Shown one piece after another: positions 1 through 7,198 of a stretch of 15,067 bases of DNA (within the stretch, counting starts at the first letter, position 1; each line of letters starts with the position of its first letter). Location: positions 1-15,067 of the forward strand of contig CAIPFQ010000239.1 in the NCBI GenBank assembly GCA_903864395.1. Direction: 5' to 3'. The notes below the pieces were generated by a model. It ran no database searches, was not told the origin of the DNA, and saw only the letters and a program-made list of their open reading frames with translations. The DNA is from an uncultured Chlamydiae bacterium (GTDB taxonomy: Bacteria; Chlamydiota; Chlamydiia; Chlamydiales; SM23-39). The position numbers and the translations under genes are program-made.

Positions 1-826
1 TTATTTTTTTATATAAATTATAAAAATAAGATGCAGCGCTATAAAGAAATCTATTTGTCTTGATGAGTTTTTTTATTTTGTCATGCGATTTTTCTGTTTT
101 TGTCTTGTTCCATAAGTTGTGTTTGTACATGAATTGCTGTGGGATTATATTAGAGGAAGATTTTTCTGTTTTGGTCGCAATGCAATAAATGGCGTACAGG
201 TCATTCGTGGCAGATCCTATGCATTTCATGAGGGTTCCAGAAATATAGGATGATTTTTTCCATCTTCTTTTTGTATTTATTTTATGTCTTAAAATAAATA
301 TTTCTTCTAAAATGAAGTTATTCGCAGAGTAGTAATCTTTAAATAGTGTAGGAGAAAACATATAGAAACCGTGGTCTATATAATTTGATGAAGGGGCGAT
401 GTGAATAACTCTCCCTTGAATATCGAGCATTTGAAATATGTTATGTAAACTATTTGGGAGGTGAAATACATGTTCGATGGTTCCTGCATCTAGAACAACT
501 TCTGCGGAACCGATCAAATAATCAGGTAAATGAGTTGTATTGAGGTCAAATAAGATGTCAGCATTCTCATAACTGGATGCATCTACCGATTGAACATCTG
601 AAAATCCAAGCATCTTAAAGAGGAGTTTGTCTGAAATTTTTGTGTCTTTTTCTAGCACTGTATTGTTTATGTCGTTTAATGTGTAATTTAGTTGTATTGA
701 TAAAGAAATAAGTTCTTTGTAATTGATAGAAACATCCTGTTTTCCGAGAGTAACTATCATTCCGTGAAATGGTTTGCGAAGACCTTCTTGCATAAGTAAT
801 TTAATAGAGTTTTTGTTGAGTCCCAT
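1..826 (-). CDS. SAM-dependent methyltransferase-like protein, 3' end cut by window edge
   Basis: Reading the minus strand from an ATG at 824-826 gives 275 uninterrupted codons and no stop before the window begins, so the C-terminus is missing. AAAGGAA lies 5 nt upstream of the ATG and is a good ribosome binding site. Around residues 108-121 the chain reads SAEVVLDAGTIEHVF, followed by a conserved stretch (GRVIHIAPSSN at 138-148, then DHGFYMFSP at 151-159). I recognise this D-A-G-T-x-E-H-V-F pattern from class I methyltransferase-like proteins in polysaccharide clusters. The classical glycine-rich motif I is not obvious in the N-terminal part, so the cofactor site may be atypical. The C-terminal third is rich in Lys, Asn and Ser and has no clear domain. 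It is the last visible gene of the leftward operon, 22 nt after the GT2 gene. The likely role is methylation of a sugar or glycan. Family call moderate, substrate unknown. Confidence 0.65.
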   Translation of the reverse strand, partial: MGLNKNSIKLLMQEGLRKPFHGMIVTLGKQDVSINYKELISLSIQLNYTLNDINNTVLEKDTKISDKLLFKMLGFSDVQSVDASSYENADILFDLNTTHLPDYLIGSAEVVLDAGTIEHVFHLPNSLHNIFQMLDIQGRVIHIAPSSNYIDHGFYMFSPTLFKDYYSANNFILEEIFILRHKINTKRRWKKSSYISGTLMKCIGSATNDLYAIYCIATKTEKSSSNIIPQQFMYKHNLWNKTKTEKSHDKIKKLIKTNRFLYSAASYFYNLYKKI

Positions 827-848
827 AGAATTTCCTTTGTTCCTGTTT

Positions 849-1754
849 TTAGGGTTTTGATTTTCTTTTTTTTCGCTCTGATAATTTTCGTTCCAGAACC
901 TTATAAAAGATTAACGGAAAATGTACCCAATAAGCTGGGTGAAGAATGATATATAAAATCATGAAATATCCGTTGAACGACAAAACGCCTGATTTAAATA
1001 TGTTTTTCTTGAATGTATCGTCTTCGTTCTTTCTAATGTGACGCATTATTTCATTCAATAAGTTGATTCTTCCTTTCCAATTATATCTTATTGAAGCTCC
1101 ATATGAGTTGGGTGAAAGTCGGTAAGCTGATAATTCTTCTGGGATATAGGCAATCGGATGTCTTAGAGCGATCTGAAGGTTTAAATAATAGTCGGTTAAA
1201 CTTTTGAACTGAATACGATATCCTCCATAATGCATTACAATTTTCTTTTTATATATGCAGGCGCAACTAGCAATGTGGAAGTTTTTTGTTCTGGATAGTT
1301 TAATAAATTCATCTGGATAAATAATTTTTTGTTCTGAGAGTGCTTCTTTTGAAATTGATCTAAACTGATATGGTTTCTTGTCTTGAAAGACTTTGCTGTT
1401 TGAAAATACAATGGATAAATCATTGTTTTCTTTAAAAAGTTTCATTGCTTTTTCAAAGAAAGAAGGCATGATAAAATCATCTGCTGAAAACGGAGCGATA
1501 ATTTCATTCTTCAATATGTGAAGAGCTTTGTTGAATGTAAGATGTATTCCGTAATTTTTTTCGTTTTTTATTAACTTAATTTTTTTGTGTTTTTTTTGAA
1601 ATTCTTGGATGACCTCTATGCTGTTGTCTGTAGATCCGTCATCTATAATCAAAATCTCATCTGCTTCATATGTCTGGTTAAGAATCGATTCTATCGATTC
1701 AGGTAAGTACTGTGAATGATTGTAATTTGGAATGAAAGCAGATATTTTTATCAT
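849..1754 (-). CDS. Family 2 glycosyltransferase (GT-A fold)
   Basis: A 301-residue protein that should transfer a sugar from a nucleotide donor onto a growing glycan at the cytoplasmic face of the membrane. The N-terminus has the GT2 nucleotide-binding pattern: FIPNYN at 7-12, SILNQTY at 23-29 and the acidic motif IDDGSTD at 37-43. SADDF at 90-94 is in the place of the metal-binding DXD motif. The C-terminus (about 255-290) is hydrophobic and aromatic, then ends in a very basic tail (RKLSERKKRKSKP), consistent with membrane association. The ATG follows directly after the TAA of the upstream dehydratase gene, and AAGGA in the last codons of that gene serves as ribosome binding site, so translation is probably coupled. 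Donor and acceptor cannot be inferred. The gene lies in the most AT-rich part of the window. Confidence 0.9.
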   Translation of the reverse strand: MIKISAFIPNYNHSQYLPESIESILNQTYEADEILIIDDGSTDNSIEVIQEFQKKHKKIKLIKNEKNYGIHLTFNKALHILKNEIIAPFSADDFIMPSFFEKAMKLFKENNDLSIVFSNSKVFQDKKPYQFRSISKEALSEQKIIYPDEFIKLSRTKNFHIASCACIYKKKIVMHYGGYRIQFKSLTDYYLNLQIALRHPIAYIPEELSAYRLSPNSYGASIRYNWKGRINLLNEIMRHIRKNEDDTFKKNIFKSGVLSFNGYFMILYIILHPAYWVHFPLIFYKVLERKLSERKKRKSKP

Positions 1755-2741
1755 TTATTCCTTGTGAACATAGTATAGCGGTTCTTTGATAATTTCTTGA
1801 TAGTTTTCTTCAATCCATTCAATGGTTTTTTCGATTCCATTAAAAAGAGAAATACTGGGTTGCCATCCAAGCTGTCTGATTTTTGTTGAATCGATGATGT
1901 AGGCAGCATCTTGCCCTAGCCTCTCTTCCACCTGTCGTGTTACATCAACGAAAGAGACTCCCATCTGATGACAGATAAGTTCTACAACTTTTTTAACACT
2001 AACCCCTTGGTCTGGGGAAAGGTGGTAAATTTGTCCAATACTTCCTTGCTCCATGATTAATAATTCTCCGAGTGAGATATCTCGGATATGAATATAAGAT
2101 TTAATGGATTCTCCTCCTCCGTGAAGATCGATTTTATTTTTGTTTTTTATGTTTATTATCGAGCGAGGGATAATCTTAAAGAGCTGTTGACGGGCACCGT
2201 AAACATTTGTTGATCGTATTAATATGAGAGGAAACTGAAAATTTTTGAAAAATGTAAAAAGAGATAGATCGCTGGCTGCTTTTGAAGCCGCGTAAGGTGT
2301 GCTGGGATTGAGAGGGGCGTTTTCTGTTATGATTCCGTTGCAAGAGCCGTAAACTTCTGGAGAAGAAATATGGACATATTTTTCGAGGCATCGCATATTT
2401 TTAAGCTCGTTTGCTAATTGTGTGATGGCAACTGCGTTTGTTTGAAACCAATGTTCTGGGTGTTGCCAGCTTGGAGCGACCTCACTTTGTGCGGCGAAAT
2501 TAATTACGTAGTGTGGTTGAAATTGTTTTAATATTTCTTTAAGTAATGACATCTCTGTATTGAGATTGATTTGATGAAATTTAAAGTTTTCTCTGTCTTT
2601 TTTCTTGTATGGTAGAAATAGGGAGCTTTTTTCTGCGGAACGACTAATTCCAAGAACTTCATATTTTTCAGTATCCAATAGAAGATCAATAAAATCGCTA
2701 CCAGAAAAAGAGTTACTTCCTATCACTAAAATTTTTTTCAT
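1755..2741 (-). CDS. NAD-dependent nucleotide-sugar dehydratase/epimerase (extended SDR)
   Basis: A 328-residue extended short-chain dehydrogenase. The Rossmann motif is GSNSFSGS at 8-15; NFAAQSEV follows at 81-88. The catalytic Tyr and Lys are in YAASK (Y150, K154), with SSPEVYGS at 126-133 before them and RSTNVYGARQ at 176-185 after. The glutamate in SSPEVYG (E129) and the motif HIRD at 218-221 point to the 4,6-dehydratase branch (RmlB or GDP-mannose dehydratase type), which forms a 4-keto-6-deoxy nucleotide sugar. The Asp-Glu pair usual in RmlB is Pro-Glu here, as in a less characterised subfamily, so epimerase activity remains possible. The C-terminus (ERLGQDAAYIIDSTKIRQLGW, in two parts at 273-293) is also RmlB-like. 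AAGGAAAG precedes the ATG. The product could feed the aminotransferase in the neighbouring operon; that link is inference. Confidence 0.85.
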   Translation of the reverse strand: MKKILVIGSNSFSGSDFIDLLLDTEKYEVLGISRSAEKSSLFLPYKKKDRENFKFHQINLNTEMSLLKEILKQFQPHYVINFAAQSEVAPSWQHPEHWFQTNAVAITQLANELKNMRCLEKYVHISSPEVYGSCNGIITENAPLNPSTPYAASKAASDLSLFTFFKNFQFPLILIRSTNVYGARQQLFKIIPRSIINIKNKNKIDLHGGGESIKSYIHIRDISLGELLIMEQGSIGQIYHLSPDQGVSVKKVVELICHQMGVSFVDVTRQVEERLGQDAAYIIDSTKIRQLGWQPSISLFNGIEKTIEWIEENYQEIIKEPLYYVHKE

Positions 2742-2755
2742 TCAAATCTTTCCTT

Positions 2756-3556
2756 CTATCGTACAACCAACGAAAGCTCAGCGGAGATGCGCAGCTCATT
2801 ATTGTTATGTGTGGGACCTCGATGGACAAGATCCATATCAAAAATAATGCATTCGCCTTGAGAGAGCTCTGGAGGAGATGCAAAATCTTGTTCGTGGCTT
2901 TCTAGCCATGTTTTTTCGATATTGGGGCGTCTTCCATATTCGGTGTCATCGACGGCTACAGGAAGATTCATTCGGTGGGATTTAGGGATGACCTGCAAGG
3001 AGGTTTTAGGCGTGCATCCCTTGAGAGGGATCCAGACCTTAATGCAATCCTTGATATAGTCAAAAGCGAAAGGGATTTTTGGATTATATCCTTGTTCAAG
3101 TTCAATGACCCAAAAGGTGGCGTCGCGATGGGGGCGCCCTGCATCGGGCTTGCCAGGACGCACGCATCGCCAATAGATCGCGAGGCTCTCTTGCGTGAGT
3201 TTTGGGTTGAGGGTGATTTCTTTTTCATCTACAGCATTGACAGCTGAGATTGTTTTGTTAAATGGGATCGCAATACAACTATGTGCCCACTCCCTTAGCT
3301 TTTCGGTGATTTTTTTTGGAAACATGCGGAAGCCTCGATGCATTTTCTGCGACCAAATGTCATCGGGAATCTTTGCGACAATTGTTTCAAGAGAGATTTT
3401 TCGCTCGGCTTCTTTTTCATTATGAAACGCATAAAGTTCTCTGATGTGAGTCTCAATATGTTCCAACATTTCTAAGCGCAGATCTTGAGGAAATGGAAGT
3501 GTTGTGAAACCATTTTCTCTGTATTGTTCTTCTATCGCCGAGAGGCTTTGAGCCAT
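2756..3556 (-). CDS. Phytanoyl-CoA dioxygenase (PhyH) family, Fe(II)/2-oxoglutarate-type oxygenase
   Basis: A 266-residue protein from the ATG at 3554-3556. I chose this start because AGGA lies 9 nt upstream; the frame stays open to a TTG at 3583, but that would overlap the upstream gene. The iron-binding facial triad is visible: H143-R-D145 in GRPHRDATFW, and H245 in DMDLVHRGPTH. R256 in NNELRIS fits the 2-oxoglutarate-binding arginine. The core VWIPLKGCTPKTSLQVIPKSH (in parts, 174-194) is typical of PhyH enzymes, which hydroxylate lipids, amino-acid derivatives or sugars. It sits between a methyltransferase (19 nt upstream) and the sugar dehydratase (14 nt downstream), so a modified sugar or glycan lipid is the most plausible substrate. 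Family call strong, substrate unknown. The DNA near 3121-3180 is locally GC-rich. Confidence 0.85.
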   Translation of the reverse strand: MAQSLSAIEEQYRENGFTTLPFPQDLRLEMLEHIETHIRELYAFHNEKEAERKISLETIVAKIPDDIWSQKMHRGFRMFPKKITEKLREWAHSCIAIPFNKTISAVNAVDEKEITLNPKLTQESLAIYWRCVRPGKPDAGRPHRDATFWVIELEQGYNPKIPFAFDYIKDCIKVWIPLKGCTPKTSLQVIPKSHRMNLPVAVDDTEYGRRPNIEKTWLESHEQDFASPPELSQGECIIFDMDLVHRGPTHNNNELRISAELSLVVR

Positions 3557-3575
3557 GGTGTTTAGTCCTTTTTTC

Positions 3576-4238
3576 TTATTCAAAAAAGATGAGAGAGTAA
3601 TCTCCAGAATATTTTGTTTGGCGAAACCACCATTCCCACTCTTGAGGGGTGCAAAAAGACTCGCATGTCAACTGCCAATAGAGGAGATTCGCTTTTTCTT
3701 CTTCGTTGCGGTATGATTCAACGACGATGTATTTGTTTTTTTTTCCAACCCTTTCAATTTCTTTCAGTGCTTTATCAAGCTCATAACAGTAAAGATTATG
3801 CAGAGTGTTTATGGAGATAATGAGATCAAAAGTGTTGTTTTCATAGGGAAGATTTGTGGCACATCCTTGTGTGAGCAAGGGTTTGATTTCTGTTTTTGCG
3901 TGATTGATCGCATACTGAGAGATATCGAGACCAAAAACTTCTAAACCAGGAACCTCTTGCATCAAGTCATGAAGCAAAAAACCTTTCCCACAGCCAATAT
4001 CTAAGACCTTTTGCCCTTTTTGAAGTCCATAATGTTCGGCTAATTTTCGAGCCACAGGAGCCCAACGACCATCGTAAACGAAGCCTCCATAGCCCGTTTT
4101 ACGATCTCCGTCCCAGTAGTCAAAGTCAAATTTTTTCGCACGTTTCGCAGCTTCTGCCTTCGGGTATTCGGTGACTCGCGCGATGTAATCTCTCTTCGTC
4201 TTTGAATGGATGGAGGTTGTGAAATCTAGGTAAGCCAT
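3576..4238 (-). CDS. Class I SAM-dependent methyltransferase
   Basis: A 220-residue protein from the ATG at 4236-4238, preceded by AGGA at 7 nt. A longer frame from a TTG at 4274 would run into the promoter region and has no ribosome binding site. Motif I is VLDIGCGKGF at 78-87. The acidic residue that binds the SAM ribose is D105 in FGLDISQYA. Motif II/III correspond to NTFDLIISINTLHNL at 135-149. Upstream of the methyltransferase fold, YWDGDRKTGYGG followed by YDGRW (41-59) looks like a substrate-side element. It is the first gene of the leftward operon and faces the aminotransferase operon across about 117 bp. Small-molecule or sugar methylation is likely; no specific acceptor can be named. 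Confidence 0.88.
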   Translation of the reverse strand: MAYLDFTTSIHSKTKRDYIARVTEYPKAEAAKRAKKFDFDYWDGDRKTGYGGFVYDGRWAPVARKLAEHYGLQKGQKVLDIGCGKGFLLHDLMQEVPGLEVFGLDISQYAINHAKTEIKPLLTQGCATNLPYENNTFDLIISINTLHNLYCYELDKALKEIERVGKKNKYIVVESYRNEEEKANLLYWQLTCESFCTPQEWEWWFRQTKYSGDYSLIFFE

Positions 4239-4355
4239 GAAAAAGTCCTGTCTTGATCTTGTCGTATATGCCAAAAAAAATATTTTTTGTCGAAAAATTT
4301 GATTTTAAAAGAGACGAGAATATACTCACGTCCGTTAGACAAGGGGTTTTTCACG
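4239..4355. promoter_or_regulatory. Divergent intergenic region with back-to-back promoters
   Basis: This AT-rich spacer separates two operons that point away from each other. On the plus strand, TTGATT (4299-4304), a 16-nt spacer and TATACT (4321-4326) form a good sigma70-like promoter about 30 nt before the aminotransferase ATG. On the minus strand, a weaker candidate is TCGACA (4293-4288), a 17-nt spacer and CATATA (4270-4265). The two -35 boxes are only 5 bp apart, so the operons could share one regulator site. Runs of A and T lie between the boxes. No clear operator palindrome was found. Confidence 0.5.
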
Positions 4356-5465
4356 ATGCAAGGACAGAGCGTTACAAGAATTAGGGTTCCATTTTTAGAT
4401 CTCAGAGTTTCTTCTAAAGAAAGGCTGGCTCTCCTCTCTGCAGTGGATCTGGTGTTTCAGCACGGTCGTTTCATCTTGGGCCCTGAGGTGCAGCAACTCG
4501 AAGAGTCTGTGGCAAAATATTGCGGAAGACAATTTGCGATTGGGACAGGTTCTGGAACCGATGCTCTCTTTTTAGCTCTTAAGGCGCTGGACATTGGCTC
4601 AGGCGACGAAGTCATTACGACAGCTCTTTCTTGGATTGCGACAACGAATGCCATTGCTATGACAGGAGCTAAGGTTGTATTTGCCGATATAGGAGAAGAT
4701 CTCAATATTGATCCTGAAAGCGTCAAAGAGCTGATTACAGAGAAGACTAAAGCCATTGTGCCCGTTCACTATACGGGGAAAATTTGTAAAATGGATGCTC
4801 TGACAGCTCTTGCCCAAAGATACAACATAAAGCTTGTAGAAGATGCAGCGCAAGCTTTTGGCTCCACTTTGGCAGGAAAGCGCGCAGGCTCTTTCGGCGA
4901 TGTCGCTTGTTTTAGCATGAATCCAATGAAAGTATTTGCCGCTTGCGGTGAAGCGGGGATCATCGTTATGGATGATCCTCTGATCTATGAAAAATTGATG
5001 GCTCTTCGTTACAACGGAACTGTCAATAAAGAAAAATGTATTGCTACTAGCCTCAATTGCAGGCTCGATACAATTCAGGCGGCGATGCTTCTTCATAGAT
5101 TACAAGGAGTCGATCTTTTGATTGAAAAGAGGCGCGCTATCGCCAACCGTTACGGACAAGGAATCACTTCTTTTGTTCGTATTCCCGTGGAGGCAGAGGC
5201 CGAGAAAGGGGTTTATTATACATATCAAATTCAAACCCCAACAAGGGACGCTTTAAAACAATTCTTAGAAGAAAGGGGCATTGAAACAAAAATTCAGCAT
5301 CCTTTTTTAATGTGTCAACAGCCTATTTATCAGCATCTTTTGCAGAGATCCGTTCCTTGTGCTGAGCGGCTTGTACGGGAAATTCTCTGTCTTCCCATCC
5401 ATGAGAAAATGTCTTTAGAGGAGCAAGACTGGGTGATCGATTCGATTGCGAGTTTTTATGCTTGA
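4356..5465 (+). CDS. DegT/DnrJ/EryC1/StrS family PLP-dependent sugar aminotransferase
   Basis: A 369-residue protein from the ATG at 4356, with AAGGGG 9 nt upstream; the open frame extends to a TTG at 4287, but this lies in the promoter. These enzymes transfer an amino group, usually from glutamate, to a keto nucleotide sugar. The N-terminal VPFLDLR is typical. GTGSGTDALFLAL (64-76) is the cofactor phosphate-binding loop; VEDAAQAFGS (161-170) carries the Asp that contacts the PLP nitrogen (D163). The Schiff-base lysine is K192 in SMNPMKVFAACGE. Its substrate could be the 4-keto-6-deoxy sugar from the dehydratase at 1755-2741, with the acyltransferase downstream capping the new amine (inference). 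The stop overlaps the start of the next gene by 8 nt, so translation is coupled. Confidence 0.92.
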   Translation: MQGQSVTRIRVPFLDLRVSSKERLALLSAVDLVFQHGRFILGPEVQQLEESVAKYCGRQFAIGTGSGTDALFLALKALDIGSGDEVITTALSWIATTNAIAMTGAKVVFADIGEDLNIDPESVKELITEKTKAIVPVHYTGKICKMDALTALAQRYNIKLVEDAAQAFGSTLAGKRAGSFGDVACFSMNPMKVFAACGEAGIIVMDDPLIYEKLMALRYNGTVNKEKCIATSLNCRLDTIQAAMLLHRLQGVDLLIEKRRAIANRYGQGITSFVRIPVEAEAEKGVYYTYQIQTPTRDALKQFLEERGIETKIQHPFLMCQQPIYQHLLQRSVPCAERLVREILCLPIHEKMSLEEQDWVIDSIASFYA

Positions 5466-5952
5466 AACAGATTCTGTTTTGCTTGTGCGACAGCCCATTG
5501 CGACCGTTTCTAAAGAAAGGGTCGATCAGTTAAAACAACAAGCTTTTCTTGCGCCTTTAAAACGAGCGCGTCTTTGCCTCCATCACTCTCATGAAAAAGC
5601 TGTTCAGGAGATGGTGATCGCTTTTCATAAGGATTCCTATATTCGACCGCATCGCCACCCAAATAAAACGGAATCATTTCATATGATTGAAGGGAAGGTG
5701 TTGATTGCTTTTTTTGGAGAGACAGGAGAAGTTTTTCAGACACTTTTGCTAGAGGCAGATGTTCGTAAAAATTTTTTGTATCGATTGTCTTCCCCTTACT
5801 GGCATAGCGTTCTTTGTTTGACAGAATTTTCTGTTTTCCACGAAGTCGCTGAAGGACCGTTTGCAGGGTCCGAGTATCCTTTGTGGGAGCCACAGAATAC
5901 AGGGGAGTCGATTGCACAGTTTCGGCATAAAATCTTGGAGATAGTTCAGTGA
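5458..5952 (+). CDS. WbuC-family cupin-fold metalloprotein
   Basis: A 164-residue protein from the ATG at 5458, which overlaps the aminotransferase stop (ATGCTTGA). WbuC proteins are small cupins found beside O-antigen amino-sugar genes; their reaction is not established to my knowledge. The metal-binding cupin motif is visible: YIRPHRHPNKTESFHMIEG (61-79), giving H65, H67 and probably E72, with H116 in PYWHSV as the last ligand. The closing FHEVAEGPF (127-135) followed by a Trp-containing tail is characteristic of the family. Its place between the aminotransferase and the acyltransferase supports a role in the amino-sugar branch. I considered a WxcM/FdtA-type ketoisomerase, but the motifs fit WbuC better. 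Confidence 0.85.
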   Translation: MLETDSVLLVRQPIATVSKERVDQLKQQAFLAPLKRARLCLHHSHEKAVQEMVIAFHKDSYIRPHRHPNKTESFHMIEGKVLIAFFGETGEVFQTLLLEADVRKNFLYRLSSPYWHSVLCLTEFSVFHEVAEGPFAGSEYPLWEPQNTGESIAQFRHKILEIVQ

Positions 5953-6533
5953 AACAGTTAGGTGGATATTATTTGAGCGAGGAAGAACTGTCGCGAGCAG
6001 GTTTTAAAAGCATTGGGAAAAATGTCAAGATCCATTCGAAGGCAAGCCTTTATGGTCTTGAAAATATGAACATCGGCAATCATGTGCGCATTGATGATTT
6101 TTCTGTAATTATCGCGACTGGAGAGCTTGTTCTTGGAAACTACGTAAGCATTCCAAATTTTTGTTTTCTTGGAGCGAAGTATGGGATTTCAATCGAAGAT
6201 TTTGCCACCCTAGCGCCTGGGGTCAAAATCTTTTCTGCCAGCGATGATTATGAAGGATTTTGTCTTGCTGGTGTTACGGTGCCGCCCGAAATGACAGGAG
6301 GGCTTCGAGCTTCTGTGTCTCTTGGAAAACATACCCTCATTGGCTGCGGAACCATTATTTTGCCTGGATGCCATATTGGCGAAGGATGCTCTGTGGGGGC
6401 TCTCTCTCTCGTCAAGCAGGATTTAAAGCCTTGGGGTATTTATGCAGGGATTCCTGCAGTGCGTAAAAAAGACAGAAAAAAAGATTTGTTAAGTCTTGAA
6501 ACAAAGGTGGATCAGTGTCTGATACAGAGTTAA
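5949..6533 (+). CDS. Left-handed beta-helix (hexapeptide) sugar acyltransferase, VioB-like
   Basis: A 194-residue protein starting at GTG 5949, which overlaps the cupin stop as GTGA; GGAG lies 8 nt upstream. The N-terminus YYLSEEELSRAGFKSIGKNV (7-26) followed by SLYGLENMNIGNHVRIDDF (33-51) closely resembles VioB-type N-acetyltransferases that act on dTDP-4-amino-4,6-dideoxyglucose. Hexapeptide-repeat strands cover about 38-75 and 123-152 (IGCGTIILPGCHIGEGCSVG at 131-150), and IYAGIPA (164-170) is the usual end of the helix. IFSASDDYEG (94-103) is the loop shared with VioB. The enzyme would acylate the amine added by the aminotransferase two genes upstream, using acetyl-CoA or another acyl donor. 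Residues 171-194 form a basic tail. The exact sugar and acyl group are not determined. Confidence 0.85.
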   Translation: MKQLGGYYLSEEELSRAGFKSIGKNVKIHSKASLYGLENMNIGNHVRIDDFSVIIATGELVLGNYVSIPNFCFLGAKYGISIEDFATLAPGVKIFSASDDYEGFCLAGVTVPPEMTGGLRASVSLGKHTLIGCGTIILPGCHIGEGCSVGALSLVKQDLKPWGIYAGIPAVRKKDRKKDLLSLETKVDQCLIQS

Positions 6534-7198
6534 AAAAAGTATGGAATCAATATGTGGAAGGAACGCAAGAAGCCTTTGATCATCCAGAGGTTTCTATTGG
6601 TCCTTGGACCTCTTACAATCTAATGAGAGATCCAAAGCATAATCTTTTTGTGCTCGCGCGCTATAAATTTTGTGCGAAAATGCTAGAAGGGAAAAACTTA
6701 GTGGTTGAAGTGGGGTCTGGCGATGGCTTTGGGATTCCTATTATGGCGCAGGCTGTAAAACATCTTCATTGCATTGATTGGGATCAACGCAATCTCGAAG
6801 GGTGCGCTAAACGATTGGGTCATTTGAAAAACGTCTCGTATGAAAAGGTCGATTTAAATCAAACCTCTATTCCATTGCATGCCGATGCTTTGTTTTCTGC
6901 AGATGTGATTGAGCATATTGAGCCAGAACATGAAGATCGATTTATGCAAAATCTTTGCGGCCTTCTTAAAAAAGAATCCGTTCTCATTTTGGGAACACCG
7001 AATCTTTATGCGCAGCAATACGCGAGTAAAAATAGCGAGCTTCTTCATATCAATTTAAAGAGTCCAAAATCTTTAAAGGAACTCATGTTGCGATATTTTA
7101 AGTATGAATTTAGCTTTGGCATGAATGACGAGGTTCTTCATACGGGTTTTGGTCCTATGAGCCATTATCTTTGGTCTGTTGGAGTGGAAAAAAGATAG
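6515..7198 (+). CDS. Class I SAM-dependent methyltransferase
   Basis: A 227-residue protein starting at GTG 6515, with AAGGTGG just upstream and a 19-nt overlap with the acyltransferase gene. Motif I is VVEVGSGDGFG (63-73); the acidic residue after strand 2 is in CIDWDQ (86-91). FSADVIEHIEPEHED carries the DxIEH pattern usual in methyltransferases of glycan clusters. GTPNLYAQQYASKNS lies further on and resembles the region seen in sugar or polyketide methyltransferases. It is the last gene of the rightward operon and overlaps the end of the convergent kinase gene by 34 bp, so no terminator fits between the two operons. The acceptor is unknown; it may methylate the sugar made by this operon. 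Confidence 0.87.
   Translation: MSDTELKKVWNQYVEGTQEAFDHPEVSIGPWTSYNLMRDPKHNLFVLARYKFCAKMLEGKNLVVEVGSGDGFGIPIMAQAVKHLHCIDWDQRNLEGCAKRLGHLKNVSYEKVDLNQTSIPLHADALFSADVIEHIEPEHEDRFMQNLCGLLKKESVLILGTPNLYAQQYASKNSELLHINLKSPKSLKELMLRYFKYEFSFGMNDEVLHTGFGPMSHYLWSVGVEKR

Noticed and set aside
4287..4355. TTG start 23 codons upstream of the aminotransferase ATG
   Set aside because: It would overlap the promoter boxes and has no ribosome binding site; homologues start close to VPFLDLR.
4599..5096. Long minus-strand ORF inside the aminotransferase gene
   Set aside because: Shadow of a strongly conserved gene; the translation has no recognisable domain and no ribosome binding site context.
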